A DNA stretch of 64,000 bases from Musa acuminata AAA Group (GCF_036884655.1 NC_088330.1:36252501-36316500), one strand, 5' to 3'. Shown: positions 13,659 through 26,378, numbered from the stretch's first letter. A program made the numbers and translations. Notes: generated by a model not told the origin, from the sequence alone.

Positions 13659-14105
13659 AACTGTTGAAACAGAACTTTGCTTTTCCAACTAAAATTCACA
13701 ACTGTTTTGTTTTTACTTTGTCAGATCCAGTTTGCTGCCTAATTGGACTAATGTCTTGTATGCAGAGAGATGATCCAGCATAGACCATACGATCACAAAG
13801 TTGATGTTTACAGTTTTGGCATTGTGTTGTGGGAGCTTATAACTGGTATGCTTCCCTTCCAGAACATGACAGCTGTGCAGGCAGCGTTTGCTGTCGTTAA
13901 CAAGGGTGTCCGACCGATCATACCGCATGATTGCCTTCCGGTGCTTGGTGAGATAATGACCCGCTGCTGGGACGCAAACCCTGATGTGCGTCCTCCCTTC
14001 ACCGAGGTTGTTAGAATGCTGGAGACTGCAGAGATGGAGATCGTAAGCACTGTCCGAAAGGCTCGATTTAGATGTTGCATGTCCGAACCGATGACCACAG
14101 ACTGA
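10331..14105 (+). CDS. Raf-like serine/threonine/tyrosine protein kinase, group C
   Basis: Cytosolic Raf-like MAPKKK-type kinase, close to Arabidopsis At4g31170/At2g24360 by remembered sequence. Exon 1 is 10331-11241 and exon 2 is 13766-14105, giving 416 aa (the Arabidopsis protein is about 412). The N-terminal 125 residues include a Ser-rich stretch ([13 protein letters not shown]). The kinase domain follows: glycine loop near 143-148 ([11 protein letters not shown], with the first glycine replaced), VAIK lysine at 162, HRDLKSDN with catalytic Asp 261 and DFG at 279-281. The intron splits the APE motif (TYRWMAP|EMIQ), and the protein ends [11 protein letters not shown]. The start is the first in-frame ATG and matches the family start MLE. 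Homologues act in stress and ABA-linked signalling (family knowledge); the substrate here is unknown. The 2.5 kb intron carries a long TA repeat. Confidence 0.95.
13209..13266 (+). repeat. Tandem repeat, about 20 bp unit, nearly three copies
   Basis: The word TTCAAAATGTATATTACTTG occurs twice in a row, followed by a third diverged copy (TTCAAAATGAATACTTG). It lies in the kinase intron. Confidence 0.85.
13599..13656 (+). repeat. (TA)n microsatellite in the kinase intron
   Basis: About 29 uninterrupted TA units, about 110 bp before the exon 2 acceptor. Likely length-polymorphic. Confidence 0.95.
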
Positions 14106-14935
14106 AATTGGAAACAGGTTCATGAAAGTTACTAGAGATAGAATGAAGGCAGCCAATCAACGGACTGGTTAAAGTAGAAAAATTTGTTCTGTATGTGGAT
14201 TTTATTTGCCCGGCCTTTGCAGAAATATTTACGATTAAGATAAATCTGTTTTTTTTGTTGGCAGCTCTGCCTGTGTTTAGTTCATGGCTTCTCTGTGAAA
14301 TGAAGGTGTTTCACTCTTATCGTCACTCTGTTTTTCCTCTAAACTTCTACAAGATGTGTTACACGAGTTGGTATCTAACACAGCGTAATCTCAGCAGGCC
14401 TGTTGGATGTTTGAGACTATATGAATGATATTAGAACTTCATTTATTTGATGTTTGGATAGCATAGACTAGGATTAACCTATCCAGAGAACACCAAAAAT
14501 TCATAGCAGGAGTTACTGAAATTTTATCAAATCTTTTCTTTTTTTGTTTTTTCAGAATTAGAGGCTTCAGATTCACTGAAACTTTTTATTTCATTCTCTG
14601 ATGTGCCTCCACGATGAGCTGCTGAAAATTATTATATACGATTCTGTTGCAGATGGATGGATGGATTATATGTATTACCATCAGTCCAGTTGCATTATCA
14701 TCTTTACTAAGATCAATGATACGATGTCCTTGCGATATCCATTCCATTTTGCAAGTATTCCTTTTTTTTCGTTCTATTTATTTTCATGCAATGATGACAA
14801 ATGTTTTTATTTTTGATATTCAATTTCGGATACCACACCCACGCCAATCCATGATGCACCATTCAATTTTAGATATCAGATCCACATCAATCCACGAGGG
14901 ACTGATATAGGTATCGATAAGGCAAGGTGCGAGGA
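14106..14935 (+). other. Kinase 3' UTR and intergenic spacer
   Basis: Sequence after the kinase stop codon. T-rich stretches and several possible poly(A) signals are present but none is decisive. No second gene is visible. Confidence 0.4.
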
Positions 14936-15050
14936 AGAAGTGGAAGAAAGAAGATCTGATAAGAAAAAGAAAAAGAAGAGACGATGTAGAAGAAGTGGAA
15001 GAAAGAAGATCCGATAAGAAAAAGAAAAAGAAGAGACAATGAAGAAAAAG
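14936..15050 (+). repeat. Purine-rich tandem duplication, unit about 57 bp
   Basis: Two near-identical A/G-rich units share GAAGTGGAAGAAAGAAGAT, a one-base difference (T/C), then GATAAGAAAAAGAAAAAG and AAGAGAC. No coding meaning. Confidence 0.8.
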
Positions 15051-15216
15051 GACAAGGAGATTTATTGGTATCGGAATGTATCGTAACGAGGAGGATGCGT
15101 TAGCAACGACAAGTGAGTCACAAGTCCTAATACATCATATGATAGGACATTTAAAAGAAATGATAATAATAATAATAAATAACAAATCGGATTTGATCAT
15201 CTAGCTTTGAGCGTAG

Positions 15217-15390
15217 ATCGGCACCCCAATGGTTGATCGAATCAATATATACCACACTGTATTACTTGGGAGAAACATGCTTTGTATGTGCTTTACACCA
15301 AAAATCGGCACCCCAATGGTTGATCGAATCAATATATACCACACTGTATTACTTGGGAGAAACATGCTTTGTATGTGCTTTACACCAAAA
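15217..15390 (+). repeat. Perfect 87-bp tandem duplication
   Basis: Copies 15217-15303 and 15304-15390 are identical by eye, both starting ATCGGCACCCCAATGG and ending TTACACCAAAA. Because 87 is divisible by three, the repeat stays open in two frames and creates repeated short open frames that are probably not genes. The identity suggests a recent duplication. Confidence 0.92.
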
Positions 15391-15963
15391 ACATATAGAG
15401 ACGGTGTACCTTTCTAATACCCGTCATGAGACCCACTTTTCATAGAATAAGAATTCAAAACCTCATCCAATAAGTTTACATTTAAAATATTATATTGATA
15501 TGTTGATGGTATACTAAATCCTACCCAAGATGAATCCAATAGATCTTAATGATATTAACTAATTTACCTTGTACGACTTTGACAATTACTAGGACTATCC
15601 TTGGGATCCTTACTCTTTGCAACAAAACATGCATAAATTCCCAAAAAAATAATATTTTAAACCATTTGATGATAAGTTTAGAGATGACAGTTTATGAGTT
15701 GATACTTCTGAGCAATGGATTCCACAAATATAGAGATTATTCTTAATGATGTGAAAGAAGTCTATTTAAGTCGCTGCTTCCGCCATACTACAACCAGAAA
15801 AAACAGATTGACTACTGCTAATTCTTGAGCCTTTCGTTAGATAATTGCAGTTCTCTACATTGAATTTTAAATATACAAAATGTGAATGGGAGAATTACAA
15901 GTTCTGATGATTGGTTGTGAGGAAAAGAATGTGCAGCTACGACATCGGGGGATCTAAAATAAC
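15391..15963. other. Convergent intergenic spacer between the kinase and SIG2
   Basis: AT-rich sequence with no recognisable coding region. It probably contains the SIG2 3' UTR, since the SIG2 stop codon is at 15964-15966 on the minus strand. Confidence 0.45.
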
Positions 15964-16973
15964 TTACAAAATTATATATTGCCGCAAATTCTTTGTTCTC
16001 TTCTTGCTCTTCAGTTTTCTGAAAGCACAGGACTCTATCTGCCGAATCCTCTCCCTGCTCACTCCCATCAACTCTCCAATCTCTTGTAGCGTCTTCATCC
16101 TTCCATCTTCAAGCCCAAATCTCCATCTCACGACCTGCTTCTCCCTCGGATTTAAGGTATCCAGCACCTTGTTCAGATCCTCCCTCATGAATTGCTTCAT
16201 GAGTATGTCTTCTGATGTCTTGGCAGCAGGATCAGCAATGACTTCCTGTGGAAAACTACACCTGTTAAACTCAAAAGTACATGAGACTAAAAACTAGATT
16301 GGTTGATGATAAAAAGATGTATATAAAAATCCTAGAATAGGATGTGACAAACTGAAGCTTTCAGGCTCTGATTGATTCCGATCTTCTGATCCAGAGATCT
16401 TGGAGCTTTAGGGGTCAGCATCACAGCAGCAAGCCTCTTCATTGATAACCCAGCTGCTTCTGCAACTTCTTCATTGTCAGGATGCCTTCCGTTATCACTG
16501 TACAGTTTCTTTTTGGCCTCTCTGACTCGGTAAGTTGCCTCAACCATATGAAACTGTGGAACCCACAATATAGAGATACTTATTTTTCACATTTGGATAT
16601 CCAGAAACAAGTACAAGCAGAACCATAATGTTTCTCCCGTGAATGAGATTTAGAAATTAATGCCTTAAGACCCTTAACATTTAGCTTAGAGACTGGCCTT
16701 TAGATTACATAACTTTTCTCATTGTTCACTTAGTTTTCAAGGTTAAGAACGTCTATTCCATAATGAAGAATGTTGATCTTCAATTCATGTAGGAATTACA
16801 CCTAAACAAGGCACTGAAAGAAATGGAAGGAGAACACTATTCTCTAACCACTTTCTCAAGAGCCAAAGTACAGAAAACTACAGCACAATAAACAACATAG
16901 TGATATCATGCATGCCTCTGCATTCTGAATTTTAGCATGTTATGGGAGCTAAATTCTTATAATATACAAGAAC

Positions 16974-17030
<57 letters not shown>

Positions 17031-20000
17031 TGTGTGTGTGTGTGTGCACGTGCATGCGTGTCCATTATTTATGGCACTCACAGTATAACTATGTTTTTCT
17101 TCTCTAATGCATTTGGTTTCTGTCCTATTCCTAAAGAAATGCATGGTACCAATTGAAAAATCCACATAAAAATATTAAATGGAAACTTACAGGCAATCTA
17201 ATAGTCCTGGATTGTTCTGAAAGAGACTTACGAACAGCCTGTTTGATCCACCAATGTGCATATGTTGAAAACTTAAAGCCTTTAGAAGCATCAAATTTTT
17301 CAGCACCCTTTACCAGGCCTCTGCATCCTTCCTGCAAGAAAAATTCAAAATTCAACATCCTGAAACTTGACACTGCACCAAGAAGACTACAATGAAAAAT
17401 CAATCCCCATGCATGTAATATAAGGAAGCACCTGAACAAGATCCTGAAGGTTGATTCCTGCACCCTGATAGTTTTTTGCTATTGATATAACTAGTCGTAT
17501 GTTACTTTTAATCATTTTATCCTTGCAATATGTGCCATGGTTTATGCGCTTCCTCAGAGTCTTCTGATCAATTCCAGCAGCTGCAGCCCATTGGGCAAAG
17601 GTTGGTTGACAACCATTTCGCTCTGCAAGGTCCTGTTGTAGCCTTTCTAGCTTTAGTAGACTCTGATGACATTCAGTAAGAAGAAAAAGTTAGACGTAGA
17701 TGAAAGTCTGGATAAAGACTTTAGCATCATGGTTGAATTTGCACCTAGAGCTTTTTGTGGTTATCTTTTAGATGCTGAGGGAATCATTTTGCAAGAAAGC
17801 AACATATCATGTGGCCAATATGTTTTATCAAAGTTGACCGAAGTTAAAAAGAACCACTCAGTTTTGACCTTTTACAGTTCAAATAGTAAAAACAAGCCAC
17901 AGGGAATACCACTCTGATTTTGCAGATGCAGACAATCAGTGGAAAACCTGCAAGCTTCAATGTAATGTAATAAATATACTTTTTTTTGTCTTCACGTTTT
18001 GTAATTATATCTACAACCACACGTACTCCATAGAAATAAAACCTTTCTACAAGTCGTAATAATACAAACAGACAAACCAAGGAAGAAAGTTGTCTAAGCC
18101 ATTCACAGACATCTGTAGCAATAAACAGCTTGAAACTTCAAATGCATTAGTTCGTACCTGAATTCCCTCTGACAATTCTACTTCTTCGGCTGCTGTGAGA
18201 AGCTTTGATGTACTTGTTGTTCCCCTCAAGTAACGCAAGGGATCTGAATAGTCAATCTCCTGAAAAGCAGAACGCTTTTTCTTTCCAGAGGAACCAGACT
18301 TTAAAGAAATAACACCAGCAGTAGCCTTGTCTGCTGCTCTTGCTCTTCTAGCTCTTCTCTCAATTTGGCGCCCAGATCTCACAGCGATGTTTTCAATATG
18401 TTGCATCCCTTGGAATTCAGGTTCATCAAATGTTGAACTGGATATATCTGTACTTGCATATTGATCTAGGGAAACATTATATTCAAACGGTATAGTTTCT
18501 GTTGCAGCAGGATGGTTGGTAAAGCCAGCCCATTCTGTTTCAGTAAGGCTAACCCTCTCAAGCCACTTGATGTCAGCTTCTGATGGAGTCTCTTCCAGCT
18601 TCTCAACTTCTGCTGACAGGTTCTTCCCTATCATCTGAGCTGCATCTTTTGCAAGTTCAAGCGCTGCTCTAGCAAGAGCAACTGCTTCAGCAGCAGCAGC
18701 TGCTATTACTGCCTCATCACATGTAAGAAGTGTTTCCGAAGCCAAGGTTGCTTCAATGCTAGTCTGAGAACACAATACAGAAGAGATGTTCCTAACTGAG
18801 CTAAGGAAAATTGATCTGGATTTGCCTAGTAAAGTTAACAAGCAGTAAAATTATGAGCTTTTCTTTTATCAGATTTATGTTAAAAAAGCACCACTAAGTT
18901 AAATTCTGCACAGGAATTAAGCAAAAATGAAGTACCGAGGATGCATGAGTGCAGCCCAATGGAAATCAACTAATGTGGTTTCAGATTTGGGTTTGGACCT
19001 CTAAACTCTACATAAGAGCACAATTCAATAACAGACGCTTCATGTTTTGATGTTAGAAAAACTAAATCTCTAACATTTCATATTCTCAAGTGAGATTGGC
19101 AATTTTGAGTGGCTCAAATATGGTAGGAAATCATTACAAATTTTCTGTTTCACCAAAAAATTTTAACCTTTACAGTGTCGCTTAACTAAATATTCACCTG
19201 GGAATATTTCCAGTACCTCTGGTTAAAACATTAAAAATGTGTCAAAAACTCGAGACAGGTCCGAGAATACTAACATACACAAATGGATCTTTTTCAAATC
19301 TTATGACTTGAAAAATCATTTTCTTATAATTTCTGGAATGTATCACGAATCAACCACTGACCTTGGTGGGTGGACCAACAGATCCAGAATATGTTAATGG
19401 TCTAATGGCACAGGTGGATGAAGAGGTTGAATGAGCTTCCAACTTAGGTATCCGCTCAAAATCAATTACAGCAGTTGTAGGGGATAAAACACACCGACTG
19501 CGGAAACAAACAAATTCTCTGGCCCTTGCTGCAATCAAAATTTTTTTTAAAAAAAATTAGCTGCTGTAAACTAGATCAAATAAGATAAACAACTCAAGAC
19601 AGTGTACATTAACATTCAAAAAGCTCGACAGAATAGCCGTGTAGATATAGGAGAGCATATAGCATTCCAGAATCACTGACCTTACTAGTTTATGCTTCTT
19701 GTGATTAAAGCTGATTAGGTCCTCGGGACCCAAAAAGGCATTCTCCATCATGTGAAGTTGGATAAATCTAACCTGACCTTGATGTGATAAAAAAAATCCT
19801 ATTTTTAATCACATCACTTCTTGCGCAACATGTCAAAGGAACAGGATTGAATCTTCTTAGTATCATGTTTAACCTTACAAATGAGCAAGTACAATGACTC
19901 TATAGAAGAACATTTCAAGAGATCTTAAGTCCAGTCAAGGAGTACATGATGAACTTTTCTCATATCAACATATCAATCTTATGATAGAAGATTATGGTAT

Positions 20001-20945
20001 GAGGTAATTGCTGTTGAAGCGCAAATTCACCAAAGAGTAATTCTTTAAGTATCGTGTTTCATGACAAGAGGCGACATGTGGAGTCACAATAAGGTTTCTT
20101 CTTTGCCATCTAAGTTACCAGATAGGAGTCCTGGAAACAACCTCTTTACTTGCAAAATTAAGGTTGCACTTTGTATGACGCATCCTAGATCCTGTATTGG
20201 CCAGGCCTTGTTCAAACTTAACTAAATCATGCTTGTGTTTGAACTAGCGTTTCCAATCTACCTTTTCAAAAGGCTTAAATATCATGCTTTTCAAACTATA
20301 TTACTCCCAAATTCTGCATCATGTATGAAAAAACAATGTAGCTTTTGCAACTCACTAAATCACAAATGCTAACATAAAATTCCCAATATAACGAATCAAT
20401 TTACATTAGCTACACTAAACCATGAATGAACTGTGAGTTTCTAATGTATTCTTTAGATATATCCCATTCTCTTTTATCCTTAGACTTCATTGATGATCGA
20501 AACCTTGATAGCTATTAAGCGCATTCAGTCTGTCCGATCGAACTACCACCACTTCAGCAACAGACACTGAGCGCAGTACACGAGTCAAATTCAAACGCAA
20601 TGTTAGCTACTAATAAATCTTATCAGCAATAAGCCTCCATCCATAGCAATTAACCGAGAAAATGCCGCCTCCATTAAGCCACTTAGATAAGGAAACACAA
20701 CAGAGCACGACTCATCTATTGGCATTGGAAAACCGAACTCATCGTTAACAAATGACTCTAAACAGAGCTCGAACTCGAATTCGCTCCCTCGATCAGTTTA
20801 ACAGGGCACTCCGGGACGAATCAACCAGGGGCCAAAGAAGAAGCAGATCAAAGATCAGAGTCTACTTACGGTGAAGGGAGGGGAGGGAGGGCCTGGCGAG
20901 GGAGTCGGAGGAAGGGGGCTTGAACTGCGGCACCAAGCACGCCAT
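15964..20945 (-). CDS. SIG2: Plastid RNA polymerase sigma factor SIG2 (sigma-70 type)
   Basis: Nuclear-encoded sigma subunit that directs the bacterial-type plastid RNA polymerase. Seven exons on the minus strand: 20870-20945, 19362-19528, 18158-18763, 17432-17662, 17191-17331, 16353-16553 and 15964-16245. All joins keep frame, giving 567 aa (Arabidopsis SIG2 is about 572). The start MACLVPQFK matches the SIG2 N-terminus, followed by a probable plastid transit region. Exon 3 has the Ala-rich AAAAAEAVALARAALELA stretch and region 1.2 (DPLRYLRGTTSTSKLLT). Exons 4-5 hold region 2 (NIRLVISIAKNYQGAG, KGFKFSTYAHWWIKQAVRK). Exon 6 is region 3 (FHMVEATYRVREAKKKLY). Exon 7 is region 4 with the -35 helix-turn-helix (MGVSRERIRQIESCAFRKL). 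In Arabidopsis SIG2 transcribes some plastid tRNA genes (family knowledge). Nothing looks broken. Confidence 0.95.
16978..17045 (+). repeat. (TA)n(TG)n compound microsatellite in a SIG2 intron
   Basis: About 24 TA units followed by about 10 TG units, in the intron between SIG2 exons 5 and 6. Confidence 0.93.
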
Positions 20946-23795
20946 CCAAGCCGTCCTCGGGGGGAGTTCGGGGCTACGCTGCAGGCAGACGAAGAAGAGC
21001 ACCGTGGACGAGCCTCCTCCGACGCCGCCTCTTAGGTGAGAGAACGCACGCGAGAAAGATTAGATACAGAGCGATGCCGTCAGGATAAGACACGAACCGG
21101 CCCGGCTCGACCGCTCGGGTCGGTGTTTCAAAATTGAACCGAGCTGTGGGTGGTTTGATTGGAAATTTTGTGAGACCTGATCAATTTTTTGATGATTGGA
21201 ACATTAGTTTGATTCGGTGTATTGTTGTGATCTTTGCAGATGGAAGTGTGTTGATCATTTAGCATGTCGAATCAGCAGTTGCCATTGATTTGATGGTCTC
21301 CGATTTCGGATTCATTAATTAGACCGTTTGAATCTTACAAATATTTCCCCACTTTTTATGTATCATCAAAATATTTACATTTTTTTAAATGAAATTTATT
21401 ATCACGACTTTTTTTTTACTATCAACAATTTTTTTACTATTGATAATTCTTTAAAAATAATACAAATATTATTTTACTATTTACATATATTATCTATTTT
21501 AAACATATTTACAACTTCTTGAATTACCTATTTTAAAATAATATATTATTTATAACCCTTGTATTACCTATTTTAATCTCTTTTTCTCTTCTCGACAACC
21601 TCATGCTCCCAGTTGATGCTAATCATCCTTTACCTTCTCGAAAGGAAAAAGAAAAAGAGAAGGATATTTTCGTTCTATTCATATATTTTATATCTTAATC
21701 TAATATATTATTACATTTATTTGAGAAATTATTAAATATATAGTCAAACCTGTTGAATGGTTCAGCCAATAACCCAATGACATGAATCAATTGGCTCTCA
21801 TATGATAATTATTTTTTATCTCAGATCTTCAGTCATACCATATTGGACTACTCAGCCATATCTGAGCATGGGGAGAACAACAAGAACAGAAATGAAGAGA
21901 CTCACCCGAGAGAGGCTGAGACTTGTCTCTGTAGCTGCTCAGTTTATCTGAAACTTACAGGTTTGAGTTATAATGCACACAATAAAACAATGTCACCTTT
22001 GGCAGTAGATAATTGTCTGAACTGATAAAGAATCATGTTGTGACCAATTCAATGACTGAAAACCAAATGCTCAGAAAAATCTTATAAATCAAATGTAATT
22101 TCCACATAAAAAATCATCATGCACTGGATGAGAATGGAAGATGACCGTTGGATACCAGATAAAGAATCAAATTTCATCAAATTCTAATGACAGAACTGTA
22201 AAATTTCAGAAGGTTTTGCTAAAAAAGATCTCTCAATCTGATCCAATGCACCATAGAATTATGCTGAAGTTTCAAACCGGAAACATAGAAAATGAGCTAA
22301 TATTGGTGATGAGCCTTAATTAAAACATCTCCGTGACTACGAATACACAGACTAAGGAATTGATTTAACCAAAATACATCATGCTTCAGATACAGGATAA
22401 ATGAATTGGAAAAGTAATAATGTAACCAAGGGATTACTACAATGATCACTTTCATCTGTAAGAACCACAGAAAGGTGACTAGTTCCAAAATGGTGGTAGA
22501 TATGTTTCATGAGTACTAATATTCCAAGAGACAGTAGAAACACACAACAATCCACAAAGAAGTAGTTGCACTTTTCAGCCATGTAAAAGCATCCCAACTA
22601 TCAAGACAAAAACAGAAAGGGGAATCTACTAAGATGCACATAGCCACTGTACTGTGAGCAGAGAGATGGTATACATGAGAACATAAGATGGCTATTCATG
22701 TGACCAGAGCTATATTTACACCGTACAAAAGAGGATAGTTGAAGTCCAACCTTGACGAGTGGAGCTCAGGATTTCAAGGAAGCAAGAAAAAATTCAACTG
22801 TCCCAAGAAAGCAACAAAGACTTCCATCAATCTTTGAGGCCTGTAATGTAACCTCATCATTAGAACAGCTCTACATCACCTAGAATCAACTAATGCTTAA
22901 AAAAAAGATCATGTGTATCAGATAAAACTAACCAAATTCATTTTATTTTAAGACAAGTTTAACAACATGCTCGATGTCAGAATACAAAATCAACTTATAC
23001 ATATGGGAACACAAAGCCCATTTTATGATCTTAAACCTCAACCCACAACATACTCACACTGGCATACACACAATAAATAAAAGAAAGAAGAATACAGGCT
23101 ATGCTTCGGCATCCATCTCATGGCCATTGAATTATTATTAAACCATTGTACTATCCCATAGATTTAAGGGATATATGGAAGTTCAGATTTTTTGTACCAC
23201 ATTAAGTCCTAATAAAGCCAAAATAAGAAGAAACAAAAAAAGTGTGTCAACGATTAGCGCATTATTCTTCGATCACACTTCCCATGCTTCCTGATGTTAG
23301 CATATAACAGAACAAGGTTCTTAATCCTCCTTGGTCAACACTTGCCTCCATCATGCCAGAGTAAACACAACAAAATGCAAAGAAAGAAGCAATACACTGT
23401 AGACTGTCTTCTTACCAGTGTATGATGCTGTCACCTTAAAAGACAAGATGATATGCTGATTTACATAATCGGAGGACCTTTTAACCCAAAAAAAAAGTTT
23501 AAAGAAAGTTACTAGGCCACTTTTATAGGACATATGAACTTTCTTTAAGCTAACCAACAAAAAAGTATATGAAAAAAAAAAACAAAAAGGAACCCAAACA
23601 TTGAAATGCAGGCAGAACTTAAGCTACTAACAGTATTTCTGTGCACCTATGTACATATATGCTCCATCCCGATAATACACAGCTCACCTTCTACAGCATT
23701 ATGAATGGCAACAGATAATACTGTAGCTAAAAGCCTAAAACTATGCTGATGAAACAACAAAAAGACATTTATATCGTGGTTCATCTTACACTGTA
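20946..23795. other. SIG2 upstream region and spacer to the FAR1-related gene
   Basis: About 100-200 bp above the SIG2 start are GC-rich, consistent with a leader or promoter. From about 21,150 the DNA is AT-rich. The last several hundred bases before 23,796 are probably the FAR1-related 3' UTR. Phrases resembling splice sites occur around 21,950 and 22,840, but no coding exon could be supported. Confidence 0.45.
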
Positions 23796-26378
23796 TCATC
23801 TGATGTCATTCTCTGCCAGTAGTTTTGTTGATGTTAGCTTCTTCAAGTTCTTACCAGAGGCATCTTTATTAGGAGTGATCTTCACAACCTTTTTGGTTTG
23901 CTTTTTCTGTGAAGTAATAAAACTCTGCAGAGTTTGCTGCCCTCTCTTTTGCTTTGCAGACACTATCTCATTTATAGCCTTCTGGAGAGCATCCTTTGCA
24001 ACTGCATAAAATTCTGTAGATGTTGCTCCCTCTCTTGCACATCGTATGGCATCACGGCAGAGATCATTATATCGTGCTATTGAAGGGTCCTCAGCATTAC
24101 CTCTGAGCTCAACACCGTAATCATCCAAGACAAAGCCACTCTTAGCATGTTTTGTCCACCGTTTCAATATGTAATTATTAGGAAGAGCACGAACACCATT
24201 GATTATAAAGACTCTTAGCGCATGTCGACACAAAATGCCAGAAAACTCGAACATGAAACAACTGCAGTGTGCTTTATTCTCAGTGGAATTAAAATCAACA
24301 CTGTATATTTCATCATCAATTTCATTTCTCATCACTCTATATTTACTAATAGGTCCATCCTCTATTTTATCCACATGATAACCCAAAGATTCAACAAATT
24401 CCTCTTGAAACCTGTCAAAAATTGATCTTGTGTAGATACCAGCTGCCTGTTTTTCCATTGGTGATGCAGTCCTCAAAAATGGCTTTTCAAACAATGTTAC
24501 AAACTCAGCTTGTGCTTCTTTTTCATACCGGTTTGCAAGCGTCTGAGATAGTTGCCTAACAGCCGTCCGTAAGGGGGTTTTTGTTGTGAAATATTTTTCA
24601 ATAACTTTGTCAAAGTTTTCACAACTTTGTGATCCAGGGACTTCTGCAAGGAATGTTTGCTTTACAAAGACTGGAACCCATTGATGACGGATATTGTATA
24701 GTGATTGCATATAAGCACTCTCCTTCAGACAATACCTATTTATCATTGCATCCCAGCATGATTCAAATGATTCAATCGTTTCAGACTCATCAACGCATGC
24801 TTTCAATTCTCCTTGAAAAGGGATGTGTTCTGAAAATAAATCAGGCAATTCCTCCTGTATGGTACTTAAGATCTGTGCCTTGCAAAAACAATGACGTGTT
24901 TGTGATAATGTCTTAGCAACAACTGATGTAATTGTCCTGTTTAGTTCAGTAATCAATGAGACAGGATGCAGTGCAGGCATTGCTACAAGCCAATTCTCAA
25001 AAAGCCAAGTAAATGATGCTTCTGTCTCATCTACCATCAGAGCACATCCAAAAACTACTGGTTGTTGATGATGGTTTACACCTGTGAACATAACAATAGG
25101 CATCAGCTCCTTGTCATTTATGTATTTTGTGTCAAATCTAACAACATCACCAAAGTAGTAGTAAGCCATTCGAGCTTTAGAATCAGCCCAAAAGATGTTG
25201 GTCATGCAATTATTATTTTCAATCTGTACAGCATAATAAAAGAAAGGGTTATCTGCTTGTGTTTTCTTGAAGTATTCAAGCAGATTTTGAGCATCATCTG
25301 GTCCTAAATCATTATACCGAATCTCCCTTGGATGCTGTGTGTCTTGGCCATTTAGCAGAAGATTGCGGGTATCAGCAAAGTTTTTCGCAATGACCAGTAT
25401 CTCTCCTTGAGATCGGACACATCGAACCTTGCTTCGCAAAGAAGGTTTCAGTTCATGATTATGCTCCAGTACGAGTTTGGAAACCATCCAAATGTCTGCA
25501 TCTTTCCGAATTATCTCAAATAGTGCATCACAACCTTCTTTTGACGGATCTTGAATCTGTACCCTCTTGTTATCATCACTACCATTATCCCTCCCTGAAT
25601 GATGGCGATGCTTTGAACAAACAAGTTTCAACATTTTAAGGGATTCATCATGCAATGATCGGCGTGACTGTCGAACACGAGCTTCAAAACCCACACGGCC
25701 TGCGTATGCATAATAAAATGTCTTGGCAAGCTCAAGAGATTCAAACTCCATCCCGATATATGGATCCATCACAGCATCTCCCTCTGTGGCAATGTAGTGC
25801 ACCCTGCTTGGCATCCCAAGTTCATGATTATGCTCCTTCATGAGCTTCGTCACGACCCATCTCTCATCACCTCTTCGAATCACCTCAAGCATCGCCTTAC
25901 ACCCTTCTCTTATGGAAGCAGCCCGTTTCCTCGTCTTCTTGCCAGCAATAATACGCTTCTCTCTGCTGAACCCTTCTCTTGAGCACACAAATCGCAGCAT
26001 TATGATGGACTCGTTGCATTTCGACCGTCGTGACCTGGCAATGCGAACAGAGAAGCCCACACGTCCAGCATATGCTATATAGAAAGTCTTTGCAGCCTCC
26101 CCAGATTCAAACTCCATACCAACAAAGGGTTCTAGTCTTCGATCCCCTTCCACTGCGAAAAGCTCTCTTCGGACTGACTGTTCCACCAGCTCAAGAGACT
26201 GCTGTTGCTGCTGCTGTATGTGGTGGTGGTGATGCTGTGGCACAAGAGGATGCTCGGGCTCCCCAACGTGGACATGAGGACTGACACCGAGTGTCGTCCA
26301 GAAGTTAATGCTGTCGTCCTCGAGCTCCACATGCTGTTCTATCAATCCATTAACGCCGTGGGGGTTACCATCCATCAT
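23796..26378 (-). CDS. FAR1-related (FRS/FHY3 family) protein with two FAR1 domains
   Basis: Nuclear protein of the FHY3/FAR1 family, derived from Mutator-like transposases and acting in phytochrome and developmental signalling in relatives. Single coding exon, 860 aa when starting at MMDGNPHGV. The same frame extends to 26399, but the preceding TCTTTTTGCAG looks like an acceptor, so I place the start after it. The order is His/Gln-rich stretch (about 48-60), first FAR1 zinc-binding domain (about 83-187, ending KEHNHEL), second FAR1 domain (about 204-310, ending LEHNHEL), MULE transposase-like domain (about 412-505, RFDTKY, TGVNHHQQPVVFGCAL), SWIM zinc finger (about 705-719, CSCFMFEFSGILCRHA) and a Lys-rich tail. 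Where FHY3 has TDQD in the transposase fold this protein has TELN, so an acidic catalytic position appears lost. I cannot assign a specific FRS number. Confidence 0.92.
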   Translation of the reverse strand: MMDGNPHGVNGLIEQHVELEDDSINFWTTLGVSPHVHVGEPEHPLVPQHHHHHIQQQQQQSLELVEQSVRRELFAVEGDRRLEPFVGMEFESGEAAKTFYIAYAGRVGFSVRIARSRRSKCNESIIMLRFVCSREGFSREKRIIAGKKTRKRAASIREGCKAMLEVIRRGDERWVVTKLMKEHNHELGMPSRVHYIATEGDAVMDPYIGMEFESLELAKTFYYAYAGRVGFEARVRQSRRSLHDESLKMLKLVCSKHRHHSGRDNGSDDNKRVQIQDPSKEGCDALFEIIRKDADIWMVSKLVLEHNHELKPSLRSKVRCVRSQGEILVIAKNFADTRNLLLNGQDTQHPREIRYNDLGPDDAQNLLEYFKKTQADNPFFYYAVQIENNNCMTNIFWADSKARMAYYYFGDVVRFDTKYINDKELMPIVMFTGVNHHQQPVVFGCALMVDETEASFTWLFENWLVAMPALHPVSLITELNRTITSVVAKTLSQTRHCFCKAQILSTIQEELPDLFSEHIPFQGELKACVDESETIESFESCWDAMINRYCLKESAYMQSLYNIRHQWVPVFVKQTFLAEVPGSQSCENFDKVIEKYFTTKTPLRTAVRQLSQTLANRYEKEAQAEFVTLFEKPFLRTASPMEKQAAGIYTRSIFDRFQEEFVESLGYHVDKIEDGPISKYRVMRNEIDDEIYSVDFNSTENKAHCSCFMFEFSGILCRHALRVFIINGVRALPNNYILKRWTKHAKSGFVLDDYGVELRGNAEDPSIARYNDLCRDAIRCAREGATSTEFYAVAKDALQKAINEIVSAKQKRGQQTLQSFITSQKKQTKKVVKITPNKDASGKNLKKLTSTKLLAENDIR

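Noticed and set aside
13583..13783. Tyr-Ile repeat open frames in TA tracts, here and at 17,000, 45,100 and 62,560
   Set aside because: They are simple translations of TA microsatellites.
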